A DNA stretch of 64,000 nucleotides from JAAYDI01 sp052034005 (lineage in GTDB: Bacteria; Planctomycetota; Planctomycetia; Pirellulales; Pirellulaceae), in contig JBPOJB010000023.1 in NCBI GenBank assembly GCA_052034005.1, forward strand, positions 124,001 to 188,000, read 5' to 3'. Positions 25,967 to 34,487 of this stretch are shown here, one piece after another. The notes under the pieces are model-generated. The model saw only the letters and a program-made list of their open reading frames with translations. It ran no database searches and had not been told where the DNA came from. Positions within the stretch are counted from its first letter, which is position 1. Each line of letters starts with the position of its first letter. Both the position numbers and the translations under genes were made by a program.

Positions 25967-26179
25967 AACCCGGCGGCGGAGTCCTCGAGACGAACATGAT
26001 CTGATGCAGCGGCCAGCACCCGGCGTCCCATTCGTCCCACCGGTCGCATCAACCCGGCGAAACCCATCACGGACCTGTTCCCGCCCGTGGCGCTTCCTGG
26101 TCGCTCGCCCGGCCGGCTGCTATCTTAGGTGTCCAGCGGGAGAGCTGACACAACCGCCCTGGAGTAAGGAGCTGAGCTG

Positions 26180-27175
26180 ATGAAAGCCGCGTACATCGAA
26201 CAGACCGGCCCGCCGGAATGCATCATCTGCGGTGACTTGCCCCGGCCGGAGCCGACGGCGAGCCAAGTGCTGGTGCGTATCACGGCCGCCGCCGTCAACC
26301 CGATCGACACGTACATCCGCAGCGGTGCCAACTACTGGGAGTTGCCGCAGCCGTACATCATCGGTTGTGATCTGGCGGGCGTTGTGGAATCGATCGGGCC
26401 GCAGGCGAAGCGGCTCAAGCCGGGGGACCGCGTGTGGGGCAGCAACCAGGGGCTCCTCGGCCGGCAGGGCACGTTTGCCGAGTACGCCGCGGTCGACGAG
26501 TGTTGGCTGTACCCGATCCCTGCGGGCGTGGCCGACCAGACGGCGGCATCCCTGGCGCTGGTGGGGATCACCGCACACCTGGGGCTGTTCCTGGAAGGGC
26601 AGTTGCAGCGTGGCCAGACCGTGTTTGTGCGGGGCGGGACGGGAGGCGTCGGTTCGGCGGTCGTCCAGATGGCCAAGGCGGTCGGCGCGCGGGTGGTCAC
26701 GACCGGCGGGAGCGATGCGAAAGTCGAGCGCTGCAGAGAACTCGGCGCGGACCTCGCTGTGAACTACCGCCAGGAGAACGTGGCGGAGGCCGTGCAGGTA
26801 TTCGCGCCCGGCGGCGTGGACCTCTTCTGGGAGACGCTCCGCGAACCCGACTTCGACGAGATCCTCAGTCACCTGGCGGACCATGGCCGAATCATCCTGA
26901 TGGCGGGCCGTGAGGCGCGGCCCAGCTTCCCGGTCGGCCCGTTCTACGTCAAGAACTGCTCGATGCACGGGTTTGTGATGTTCAAAGCGACTCCCGACCA
27001 GCAGCGGGCGTGCGCCGAGGACATCAATCGCTGGACCCGCGCCGGCCAGTTGCGGCCGAACATCTCGCACGTGCTACCCCTGAAGGAAGCCGCCGCGGCC
27101 CACCGGCTGCAAGAGGAGAGCACGGTCCAGGGGTCCGGCGCGCTGGCGGGGAAGATCGTGGTCGTGCCGTCCTGA
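26180..27175 (+). CDS. Zinc-independent quinone oxidoreductase (MDR superfamily), 331 aa
   Basis: NADPH-dependent medium-chain reductase resembling QOR. The GroES-like N-terminal half contains AAAVNPIDTYIRSG and IGCDLAGVVESIG. The Rossmann motif VFVRGGTGGVGSAVVQMAKAVGA begins near residue 152. The C-terminal HVLPLKEAAAAHRLQEE is standard for the family. Ligands for structural and catalytic zinc are absent, as in quinone reductases. A strong ribosome site (AAGGAG) precedes the ATG. Substrate could be quinones or other enones. The methyltransferase gene follows after 39 bases and may be cotranscribed. Confidence 0.92.
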   Translation: MKAAYIEQTGPPECIICGDLPRPEPTASQVLVRITAAAVNPIDTYIRSGANYWELPQPYIIGCDLAGVVESIGPQAKRLKPGDRVWGSNQGLLGRQGTFAEYAAVDECWLYPIPAGVADQTAASLALVGITAHLGLFLEGQLQRGQTVFVRGGTGGVGSAVVQMAKAVGARVVTTGGSDAKVERCRELGADLAVNYRQENVAEAVQVFAPGGVDLFWETLREPDFDEILSHLADHGRIILMAGREARPSFPVGPFYVKNCSMHGFVMFKATPDQQRACAEDINRWTRAGQLRPNISHVLPLKEAAAAHRLQEESTVQGSGALAGKIVVVPS

Positions 27176-27214
27176 GCGTCCGGGCCGTACACACTCCGAG
27201 GCGACAGACATCCA

Positions 27215-29992
27215 ATGGCTCACGATCCGGTGCTGCACGAGCTGGCGGAGCTGACACGCCGGCTCAGCACGGCGATCCGGCAAGCGCTCGCCCTACCGAC
27301 GGCGCGGCCGCATTGGGCCCTCTGCCAAAGGCAGTTCGCCCAACGGACCGGCCAGCCGGAGGCGGCGGTATTCGCCGAGGCGGCGGCGCAGGCCGTCACA
27401 TGCGGCCACCTGGCACTCGGTACCGGCCATCACTTGACCACCGCCGCAGGGCACTGGCTGCTGGACCAGGCCGAGCCGCTGCTGCAGCCCGTTCTGCGGC
27501 TGTGCCTGGCCGACCCCGATGCGCCCGACGCCCGGACCGTGATCGCCGACTTCTCGGACCGCATCGCCGAACAGGTGCGCGCGATGGCAAGGACGGCGGC
27601 GGCCGTGTCGGACGCGGAGCCCGGGTGGACGCCGACCGTTCTGTGTGAGCGGCTGTTGAGCTGCAGCGATTCCCGGTCACGACGTCTGCGAGGCGTTTAC
27701 TACACGCCGCCGCGCATTGCGCGGTACATCGTCCGGCGCGTGGACGAGGCGCTGCGCGCTGAGTTCCAACTGGCGGACGGCCTGGCCGACCGTGCGGCCT
27801 GGCACGACGTCCTGGGGGATGCGGATGCGGCCGACTCGGACCGCCCCGGCTGCCCCGCCGCCCCGTTCGTCCGGGTCTTCGATCCGGCCATGGGCACGGG
27901 CGTGTTCTTGCTCGAAGTGTTCGATGCTATCCGGCGCGCGTTCGTTGCGCGGAACAGGGCCCAACGCGGGCCGTCCGGCGGGCAGGCGGACGATTGGGAC
28001 GACTTCGTCGTCGACCTGGTGCTGCCTCGCATCTGCGGCCAGGAGCTGATGCTGCCCGCCGTCGTGCTGGCCCAGCTGCTCATGACCTCCCGGCTCGGCG
28101 CGTCCGGCTTCCGCTTCGCGCGGCCCGGGAAGTTGCAGCTCCACCTGGGCAATACGCTCGGCCCGCCCGCCGGCCAAGCCCAGCGGCTCGCCGCGGAAGA
28201 TCGACCGTACACGGTGGTGCTCGGCAACCCGCCCTTCTCCGGCATCTCCACCAACGACGAGCCCTGGATCCGGCAACTGCTGCGCGGCCGCGACCCCGAC
28301 GCCCGGGCCGTGGCCGACTACTTCCGCGTGGATGGCCGGCCGCTGGCCGAGCGGAAGCATTGGCTGGACGACGACTACGTCAAGTTCCTGCGCTTGGCCC
28401 ACTGGCTGATCGAGTTCGCCACGGCCGGCGTCGTGGGGCTCGTCACGAACCACGGCTTCCTCGACAACATCACGTTCCGCGGGATGCGCCAACAGTTGCA
28501 GCGGACCTTCCCGCGCATCAGCCTGCTCGACCTGCACGGCAACACGCGGACCGGCCAACGGCCGCCCGGCGGCGGCGACGACCAGTCGGTCTTTGCGATC
28601 GAGCAGGGCGTGGCCATCAGCCTCTGGCGACGGCCCCCGCACCGGCACCTGGCGGCCCGGATCGAGCATGGCGAATTGTGGGGGACCTGTGCGGAGAAAC
28701 TCGCCGCCCTGGAGGGCGGCCGGGCCCTCCCGATAACGCGCCTGGAACCTCATGCGCCCTATTACTTCTTCGTGCCGCACGATCGGACCGGCGAATCGGA
28801 GTACGCGCGCGGCGTGCCGCTTCCCGAAGCCATGCCGGTCAACAGCACGGCCGCTGTGACCGCGCGCGACAGCTTCGTCGTGGCGTTCTCAGAGGCCGAA
28901 CTGCGGGAGAAGATGAGCCTCCTGGTTGATGAGCGCATCGGTGATGACGAACTCCGGCAACGGTTCTTCACCTCCAGCCGCTCGACACGCTACCCGCCCG
29001 GCGACACACGCGGGTGGAAACTGCCCGCGGCTCGGCAGCGGCTGCGCGACGATCCGGATTGGCCCCGGTTCATCCGCGACTGCCTGTACCGCCCGTTCGA
29101 CCGCCGCAAGATCTTCTGGGCGCCCTGGATGATCGATTGGCCGCGGCCGGCCGTCATGGCGCACCTGGCGGCGGGGGACAATCGCGCGATCGTGGCACGG
29201 CGGCAAATCCCCGCATCCCACCCGTGCAACTACTTCTGGATCACCGACACCATCGCGCTGGACGGCCTGATCCGGTCCGACAACCGCGGCAGCGAGTCGG
29301 TGTTCCCGCTGTTCCTGTGGGACGATCCGCCGGCATTCCCGCGGCAGGCCCCGGCGCGCGCCATGCGTTCGGAACCACCGGAGCGCAGCCCGCGCGTAAA
29401 CTTCGCGCCGGCTCTGCTCGAACAGTTCGGCAACCGACTGCAATTGGAGTGGACGCCGCACGAACGCGGCCAACAGGACAACCACTTCACCGCGCTCGAG
29501 TTGTTCCACTACATCTACGCGTTGCTGCATGCGCCCAGCTACCAACAACGATTCGCCGCCTGGCTTCGCGTCGATTTCCCCCGCGTGTTCGTCCCGGCAC
29601 AACGCACCCTGTTCCGATCGCTCTCCGGTTGGGGCGCACGTCTGGCCGACCTCCACCTGCTGCGCACGCACCGACCCGCGCGCGCGACGGTCCAAGGAGC
29701 CGCCACCGCCATGCACGTCAGCCCCGGCGGACCGCGCCGGCACGGCCCGTACATCCAGGTGCACCGGGAACTCGCGGTCGGACCCGTCCCGGAGGAAGTC
29801 TGGGCCTTCCGCGCCGGCGCACATCAGGTCTGCCACAAGTGGCTCAAAGACCGCCGCGGCCGAACCCTCGACCGCGCTGACCTCGCGCACTTCTGCCAGA
29901 TCCTCACGGCGATCCAGGAGGCCATCGCGTGCACACGGGAAATCGAGCGCGCGATCAGCGCCGGCGGCGGCTGGGAAAACGCGTTCGCGTGA
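27215..29992 (+). CDS. Stand-alone type ISP-like N6-adenine DNA methyltransferase with specificity domain, 925 aa
   Basis: Predicted adenine-N6 DNA methyltransferase. A helical N-terminal region (about 1-140) precedes YYTPPRIARYIV, AdoMet motif I in FDPAMGTGVFLLEVF (Asp223) and catalytic motif IV NPPF (Asn338). GLVTNHGFLDNITFRGMRQQL and ISLLDLHGNTRTG are typical of the type ISP/Eco57I group. The C-terminal third shows the type ISP specificity-domain run YRPFDRRKIFW and HYIYALLHAPSYQQRF. Type ISP enzymes normally carry an Mrr-like nuclease and helicase in the same chain; neither is present here or nearby. It may therefore be an epigenetic or orphan enzyme. Flanking genes are metabolic, with no phage signs. 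Confidence 0.88.
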   Translation: MAHDPVLHELAELTRRLSTAIRQALALPTARPHWALCQRQFAQRTGQPEAAVFAEAAAQAVTCGHLALGTGHHLTTAAGHWLLDQAEPLLQPVLRLCLADPDAPDARTVIADFSDRIAEQVRAMARTAAAVSDAEPGWTPTVLCERLLSCSDSRSRRLRGVYYTPPRIARYIVRRVDEALRAEFQLADGLADRAAWHDVLGDADAADSDRPGCPAAPFVRVFDPAMGTGVFLLEVFDAIRRAFVARNRAQRGPSGGQADDWDDFVVDLVLPRICGQELMLPAVVLAQLLMTSRLGASGFRFARPGKLQLHLGNTLGPPAGQAQRLAAEDRPYTVVLGNPPFSGISTNDEPWIRQLLRGRDPDARAVADYFRVDGRPLAERKHWLDDDYVKFLRLAHWLIEFATAGVVGLVTNHGFLDNITFRGMRQQLQRTFPRISLLDLHGNTRTGQRPPGGGDDQSVFAIEQGVAISLWRRPPHRHLAARIEHGELWGTCAEKLAALEGGRALPITRLEPHAPYYFFVPHDRTGESEYARGVPLPEAMPVNSTAAVTARDSFVVAFSEAELREKMSLLVDERIGDDELRQRFFTSSRSTRYPPGDTRGWKLPAARQRLRDDPDWPRFIRDCLYRPFDRRKIFWAPWMIDWPRPAVMAHLAAGDNRAIVARRQIPASHPCNYFWITDTIALDGLIRSDNRGSESVFPLFLWDDPPAFPRQAPARAMRSEPPERSPRVNFAPALLEQFGNRLQLEWTPHERGQQDNHFTALELFHYIYALLHAPSYQQRFAAWLRVDFPRVFVPAQRTLFRSLSGWGARLADLHLLRTHRPARATVQGAATAMHVSPGGPRRHGPYIQVHRELAVGPVPEEVWAFRAGAHQVCHKWLKDRRGRTLDRADLAHFCQILTAIQEAIACTREIERAISAGGGWENAFA

Positions 29993-30059
29993 CGACGACC
30001 GACGCGGAATGGACAACGGGACTGGCCTGGATGCTCGACGGTCGGGCCGGCCGATCCCG

Positions 30060-30644
30060 CTATTTCTTCCACTTGATCGTGCAGCCGAACGCCTCGTGCT
30101 CGGTCGTCTCGGGTTTCTTGCCGGCCAGCAAGGCCTCGACCGCGTCGATCACGAAATGCTTCGTCACTTTGTCGGCCGGCATCGCATCGTCGAACGAGCC
30201 GATGTAGGCGACCACCCCCTTGGCGTCGATGACGAACAGGTGCGGCGTCACCTTCGCCCCGTAGGCCGCGGCCGATTTGCCGCTCGCATCGTACGCGTAC
30301 GGGAAGTTGAAATCCTTCTCCTCCGCACGCTTCTTCACCGCTGCGAGACTCTCGGTGGCGTTGGGATTGATCGCCACGAACTGCACACCCTTCTCCGCGT
30401 ACTTCTTGTTGAACTGAATGAACCGCTCTTCATAGGCCAAGGCAATCGGGCACGTATTGCAGGTGAAACACACGACCAGGACCTTGGCGTCCTTGAAGTC
30501 GGAAAGCGTCAGTATCTTGCCGTCCGTCGATTCAGCCTTGAAATCCGGCGCCTTGTCGCCGACTTTCACCCCCTCCGCTCGCAGCAGCCCCGCGGAACCC
30601 AGCAACAGCAGCCCCACACATCCCATAAGCGTCGATTTCAGCAT
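30060..30644 (-). CDS. Exported thioredoxin-fold (redoxin) protein, 194 aa
   Basis: Signal peptide (MLKSTLMGCVGLLLLGSAG), then an AhpC-TSA/redoxin domain beginning VKVGDKAPDFKAESTDGK. The redox motif is CNTCPIA (CxxC), and the cis-proline region is KVTPHLFVID. A third cysteine near the C-terminus lies in EAFGCTIKWKK, a feature of planctomycete periplasmic relatives in my recollection. Expected role: thiol-disulfide exchange or peroxide removal outside the cytoplasm. Start at ATG 30644 is chosen because it opens the signal peptide and has GAGAGGG upstream. It converges with the methyltransferase gene. Confidence 0.9.
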   Translation of the reverse strand: MLKSTLMGCVGLLLLGSAGLLRAEGVKVGDKAPDFKAESTDGKILTLSDFKDAKVLVVCFTCNTCPIALAYEERFIQFNKKYAEKGVQFVAINPNATESLAAVKKRAEEKDFNFPYAYDASGKSAAAYGAKVTPHLFVIDAKGVVAYIGSFDDAMPADKVTKHFVIDAVEALLAGKKPETTEHEAFGCTIKWKK

Positions 30645-30930
30645 TGCCGAGACCCTCTCAAATAAACAGAAAATCGGCGTCCGAAGACAGGCAACTGGCC
30701 GGCCAGGATCGGCGACGGCCCCCAACTCCAGCGAGATTCCGCAGGGCGACCTCTCGCCACTTAGTACCGTTATAGTGCCGAACCGCCGATTGACCAGTCG
30801 TCCGGGTGGGCGGAACGAGCCGACTGGACTCCGGCGCAACGCCCGATTACACTCGGAGGTCACGTCGTTAATTCACATGGGCTTTCCGGACTTCCCCCGG
30901 ATACGCTCACCGACATTCCCTGGAGAGTGT

Positions 30931-32760
30931 ATGGTGAATGCGCCGCAGATTGCTTGCCGCATCGGACGCGGCCGACGCGCAACGCCCCGACGCGCGCGGA
31001 CGGCCCGGAGCCGTGCGCGGTACCATCCGCAGCTCGAATCGCTGGAACCACGCATTGCCCTATCATTCAATCCGACGGGTCTGGAACAAGAACTGTTCCA
31101 GCTGGTCAATCGATTCCGCACCGACCCGCAGGGCGAACTCACGCGATTGGTCAACCGCCTGAATCCCGTGTCGTCACTCGATAGGTACGTCAACCAGCAG
31201 TTGCAGTATTGGGGAGTCAACGGCACGACACTGGCCGCTCAGTGGAAGCAGCTGGTGGCCGTGCCGCCCCTGGCCTGGAGCGAACCGCTGTATAACGCGG
31301 CCCATGCGCACAACCTGGCCATGCTGGCCCACGATGAGCAACAGCATCAGTTTGATGACGAGCCGAGCCCGGGCCAGCGCATGACCGCCGCCGGCTACGA
31401 CTGGCAACGGTACGGCGAGAACATCTATGCGTACCCTCGATCGGTTTTCGAAGCGCACGCCGGGTTCGTGATCGACTGGGGGGAGGGCCCCGCCGGCATT
31501 CAAGATCCGCCCAATCACCGGATTCAACTGCTCAGAGAGGAGTACGTGCACATCGGAGTCGCCATCGACGATGTGGGATACGATGCGACCCGCAACGTGG
31601 GGCCGTTGATCGTGACTCAGGACCTGGCGGCGCCGCGCGCCGCTTCATCGGCCTACGTCGTCGGGGCCGTGTACAAGGCGAAGGGCGGTTCGCCCTGGTA
31701 TACGGCCGGCAGCGGGTATGGAAACGTGCACGTGGTGTTCACCGGCGCGGCCGGCACGTTTGAGACCACATCCATGAGCGCGGGCGGGTACCAGATCCAG
31801 TTGCCGCCCGGCACCTATCGCGGGTGGGCCTCCGGCGGCGGCCTGCCTGCGCCGCTCGTGTCCGACCTGTTCACCGTCGGCAGCGCCAACGTGGCGATCG
31901 ACTTGGTGTATCCGACCCATCAAGCGCGTAGGCCGGTTGCCGCTGACGATGCCGCGGTGACCCGCATCTCGGCCGCTTGTACCGTGCAGGTGCTGGCCAA
32001 CGACCGGAGCCTGGACGGCTCGCTGGACCCCTCGACGCTCACCATCCTGACCGGTCCGGCGTTCGGCACCGTGACGGTGGACAACGCGACGGGCGAGGTG
32101 ACCTATCTGCCGGAGCCCGGTTTTTCCGGGCTGGACCGATTCGAGTACCAGGTGCATGACGATGACGCGCTGGCGTCCAACGTGGCGACGGTGCGTGTGC
32201 TGGTGCGGGACCCGCAGGACACGCCATGGCAGAACCCCATCAACCCTCTGGATGTGAACCTGGACGAATGCGTTACGCCCCTGGACGCCCTGCAGATCAT
32301 CAACGCGATTAACGCCGGCGCGGCCGTGCTACCCGTGCCGCCGCAGGCCGGCATGCGGCCGCCCCCGCTGCTGGACGTGACGGGCGACAACATCGTCTCG
32401 CCGTACGACGCGCTGCTGGTGATCAACTACCTGAACCTGCATGAGCCGAGCGATGGCGAGGGCGAGGGCGAGTCACCAGTCGCAGCGCCCGCGGGCGACC
32501 GCGCGTGGAACGGGGAGACCGGCTGTCCGGCGCCCGAGCCGAGCAGGCTGCCGATCCCGCACGGGGTGCCGTCAGGGCCCCCTAGCCTGCCGCCGGCCGC
32601 CTCCTGGGCGCTGCTGGTGGGGTTCGATCCGCGAGCTGTCGAATCGACGCGCCGCGCGTCGCGTGAGCGCCGGCGCCCAGCCGCGACCGACGACCCGGCG
32701 CTGGAGATGATCTGGCAGGACTGGCCCGTCGATCCGGCGCAGTGGCGGTTCAGCTGGTGA
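30931..32760 (+). CDS. Exported CAP-domain protein with LEPR-type motif and dockerin-like module, 609 aa
   Basis: A basic N-terminus with LESLEPRIALS (about 35-45) is the planctomycete LEPR-type export/sorting motif. A CAP/SCP domain follows (about 50-230), with ELFQLVNRFRTDPQGEL, PLAWSEPLYNAAHAHN and RYGENIYAY marking the conserved His/Glu cavity. A carboxypeptidase-regulatory-like sandwich (about 240-325) and a cadherin-like module (about 330-425) come next. Two dockerin type I-like calcium loops follow from residue 439 (DVNLDECVTPLDALQIINAI and DVTGDNIVSPYDALLVINYL), then a GEGEGES stretch and tail. ATG at 30931 has GGAGAG before it. Substrate of the CAP domain unknown. Confidence 0.87.
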   Translation: MVNAPQIACRIGRGRRATPRRARTARSRARYHPQLESLEPRIALSFNPTGLEQELFQLVNRFRTDPQGELTRLVNRLNPVSSLDRYVNQQLQYWGVNGTTLAAQWKQLVAVPPLAWSEPLYNAAHAHNLAMLAHDEQQHQFDDEPSPGQRMTAAGYDWQRYGENIYAYPRSVFEAHAGFVIDWGEGPAGIQDPPNHRIQLLREEYVHIGVAIDDVGYDATRNVGPLIVTQDLAAPRAASSAYVVGAVYKAKGGSPWYTAGSGYGNVHVVFTGAAGTFETTSMSAGGYQIQLPPGTYRGWASGGGLPAPLVSDLFTVGSANVAIDLVYPTHQARRPVAADDAAVTRISAACTVQVLANDRSLDGSLDPSTLTILTGPAFGTVTVDNATGEVTYLPEPGFSGLDRFEYQVHDDDALASNVATVRVLVRDPQDTPWQNPINPLDVNLDECVTPLDALQIINAINAGAAVLPVPPQAGMRPPPLLDVTGDNIVSPYDALLVINYLNLHEPSDGEGEGESPVAAPAGDRAWNGETGCPAPEPSRLPIPHGVPSGPPSLPPAASWALLVGFDPRAVESTRRASRERRRPAATDDPALEMIWQDWPVDPAQWRFSW

Positions 32761-33487
32761 ACCAGTTGCGGAGCCCGAGTCGCAGGAGCATCCAGACTGC
32801 GGCGAGACTCTCGCGCGTGTTGATCTTCGACCGGCCGCGCCGGCGGTTCGCGAACACGATCGGGACCTCTTCGAACCGCGCGCCGGCCAGTTTGAAATGC
32901 CAGAGGATCTCTTCCAGGCAGGCATAGCCATGGCTGCGGACCGCGTCCAGGTCGACGCGTCGGAGCAGGTCGACGCGGATGCAACGGAACGCGCCGCTGC
33001 AGTCGCGCACGGGCAGCCCCAGCATCCGCCGCGCCAGCCCGTTGATACTGCGGCTCATCAGCCGGCGATGCAGGGGCCAGCCGAGCGTGCCGCCGCCCGG
33101 CACGTACCGCGATCCGAGCACGACATCCGGCGGCGCGGGTGACGGCGTGCTCAGCCGCGCGAGCATCTGCGGGATCTCCCGCGGATCGTGACTGCCGTCG
33201 GCGTCCAACGTCACGACAATCGTGAACTGGTGCCGCAGGGCGTACCGGAGCCCGTCGATCGTGGCGCTGCCCAGCCCCAGCTTGCGCGGCCGGTGCAGAC
33301 ATGCGATCCGCGGATCCGCCGCCGCCTGCTCGGCCGCCCAGCGGCCGGTCCCGTCGGGCGAATTATCGTCGACCACGAGCAGTTGGGCGGTGGGCAGCAG
33401 GTCGAGGACCCTCTCGACGAGTTCCGGGAGGTTCTCCCGTTCGTTGTAGGTCGCCATCGTGACCAATAGCCGCGGAGGTGCAGTCAT
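32750..33487 (-). CDS. Family 2 glycosyltransferase, polyprenol-phosphate mannosyltransferase (DPM1) type, 245 aa
   Basis: Soluble GT-A enzyme likely moving a sugar from a nucleotide donor to polyprenyl phosphate. Motifs: LLVTMATYNERENLPELV, VVDDNSPDGTG, LGLGSATIDGLRYAL, LDADGSHDPREIPQML, and SGAFRCIRVDLL. Unlike the copy at 24977-25966 it lacks C-terminal membrane helices, as in minimal DPM1. Its ATG overlaps the stop of the upstream epimerase (ATGA), so it is the last gene of the exopolysaccharide operon. Its end overlaps that of the convergent CAP-protein gene by 11 bases. Confidence 0.92.
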   Translation of the reverse strand: MTAPPRLLVTMATYNERENLPELVERVLDLLPTAQLLVVDDNSPDGTGRWAAEQAAADPRIACLHRPRKLGLGSATIDGLRYALRHQFTIVVTLDADGSHDPREIPQMLARLSTPSPAPPDVVLGSRYVPGGGTLGWPLHRRLMSRSINGLARRMLGLPVRDCSGAFRCIRVDLLRRVDLDAVRSHGYACLEEILWHFKLAGARFEEVPIVFANRRRGRSKINTRESLAAVWMLLRLGLRNWFTS

Positions 33488-34437
33488 GATGTGCCGCTGG
33501 AGACACGACGGTAATAATCAATCGATCGCCGCAGTCCTTCCCGGAACGGCACCGGGGGCTCGTAACCCAGCAGCTGCCGGGCGCGTGTAATGTCCGCCAT
33601 GCTCTCACGCACGTCGCCTGCCCGCGGCGGCTCGAACACCGGCTCCACCCGCGTGCCGAGCAGCTCGTTGAGCGCATCGAGCAGCTCGAGCAGCGTGGTG
33701 GCCTGCCCGTCCGCCACATTCAGGCACTGGCCCGGCACGGCGGGGCTGTCCGAATCCATCGCCAACAGGTTCCCGTGCACGACATTGTCCACGAACGTGA
33801 AGTCGCGCGATTGTCGCCCGTCCCCGTAGATCGTCGGCCGCCGGCCCTGCAGCAGGGCCGTGATGAACAGCGGAATCACGGCCGAGTACGGGCTGTCTGG
33901 GTCCTGCCGCGGACCGAAGACGTTGAAGTACCGGAGCGTGACCGTCTCGAGTCCGAAGGTGTGGTAGAACGCCCGACAGTACATCTCGGCGCCCAGCTTG
34001 GCGGCTGCGTAAGGCGAGAGCGGATCGAGTGGATCCGATTCGCGCTTCGACGAACCGGGCTGGTCCCCATACGCACTGCTGGAACCAGCGTACACGACGC
34101 GCCGCACGCCCGCCCGGCGGGCTTCGTCCAGCAACGTGACCGTCCCGGTCACGCATGCCAGGTTCGTGTCGAGCGGGTACTCCACGCTCCGCGGCACCGA
34201 GGCCAACGCCGCTTGATGAAAGACCTGCTCCACCCCCCGCAACGCCCGCCGCACGGCCGCCGCGTCCGCTACGTCACCTTCCAGGAACTCCACGTCCGCG
34301 GCAATCCGGGCGAAATTCTCGCGGCGGCCCATGCTCAGGTTGTCCAGAATCCGCACGCGGTCGCCCCGGCGCACCAACGCCTCGGCAATGTGCGACCCGA
34401 TGAACCCCGCGCCACCCGTCACCAGACAACTGCTCAC
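33484..34437 (-). CDS. NAD-dependent sugar-nucleotide epimerase (WbpP/Gne-like), 317 aa
   Basis: Extended SDR probably interconverting UDP-GlcNAc/GalNAc or their uronates for polysaccharide assembly. CLVTGGAGFIGSHIAEAL is the NAD-binding motif. HQAALASVPRSVEYP, the serine strand YAGSSSAYGD and the catalytic YAAAKLGAE (YxxxK) follow. LRYFNVFGPRQDP and YGDGRQSRDFTFVDN are typical of UDP-HexNAc 4-epimerases. The GTG at 34437 is favoured by GGGAGG seven bases upstream; ATGs at 34455 and 34461 are alternatives. It belongs to the minus-strand exopolysaccharide operon. Confidence 0.9.
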   Translation of the reverse strand: MSSCLVTGGAGFIGSHIAEALVRRGDRVRILDNLSMGRRENFARIAADVEFLEGDVADAAAVRRALRGVEQVFHQAALASVPRSVEYPLDTNLACVTGTVTLLDEARRAGVRRVVYAGSSSAYGDQPGSSKRESDPLDPLSPYAAAKLGAEMYCRAFYHTFGLETVTLRYFNVFGPRQDPDSPYSAVIPLFITALLQGRRPTIYGDGRQSRDFTFVDNVVHGNLLAMDSDSPAVPGQCLNVADGQATTLLELLDALNELLGTRVEPVFEPPRAGDVRESMADITRARQLLGYEPPVPFREGLRRSIDYYRRVSSGTS

Positions 34438-34487
34438 GCCGACGCCTCCCACCATCACCATCTCTGCCGGCCGCCGACCACCAACCG

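Noticed and set aside
27215..27640. Nuclease domain in the N-terminus of the type ISP-like methyltransferase
   Set aside because: No PD-(D/E)xK or HNH-like motif is visible; the segment looks helical and Ala-rich.
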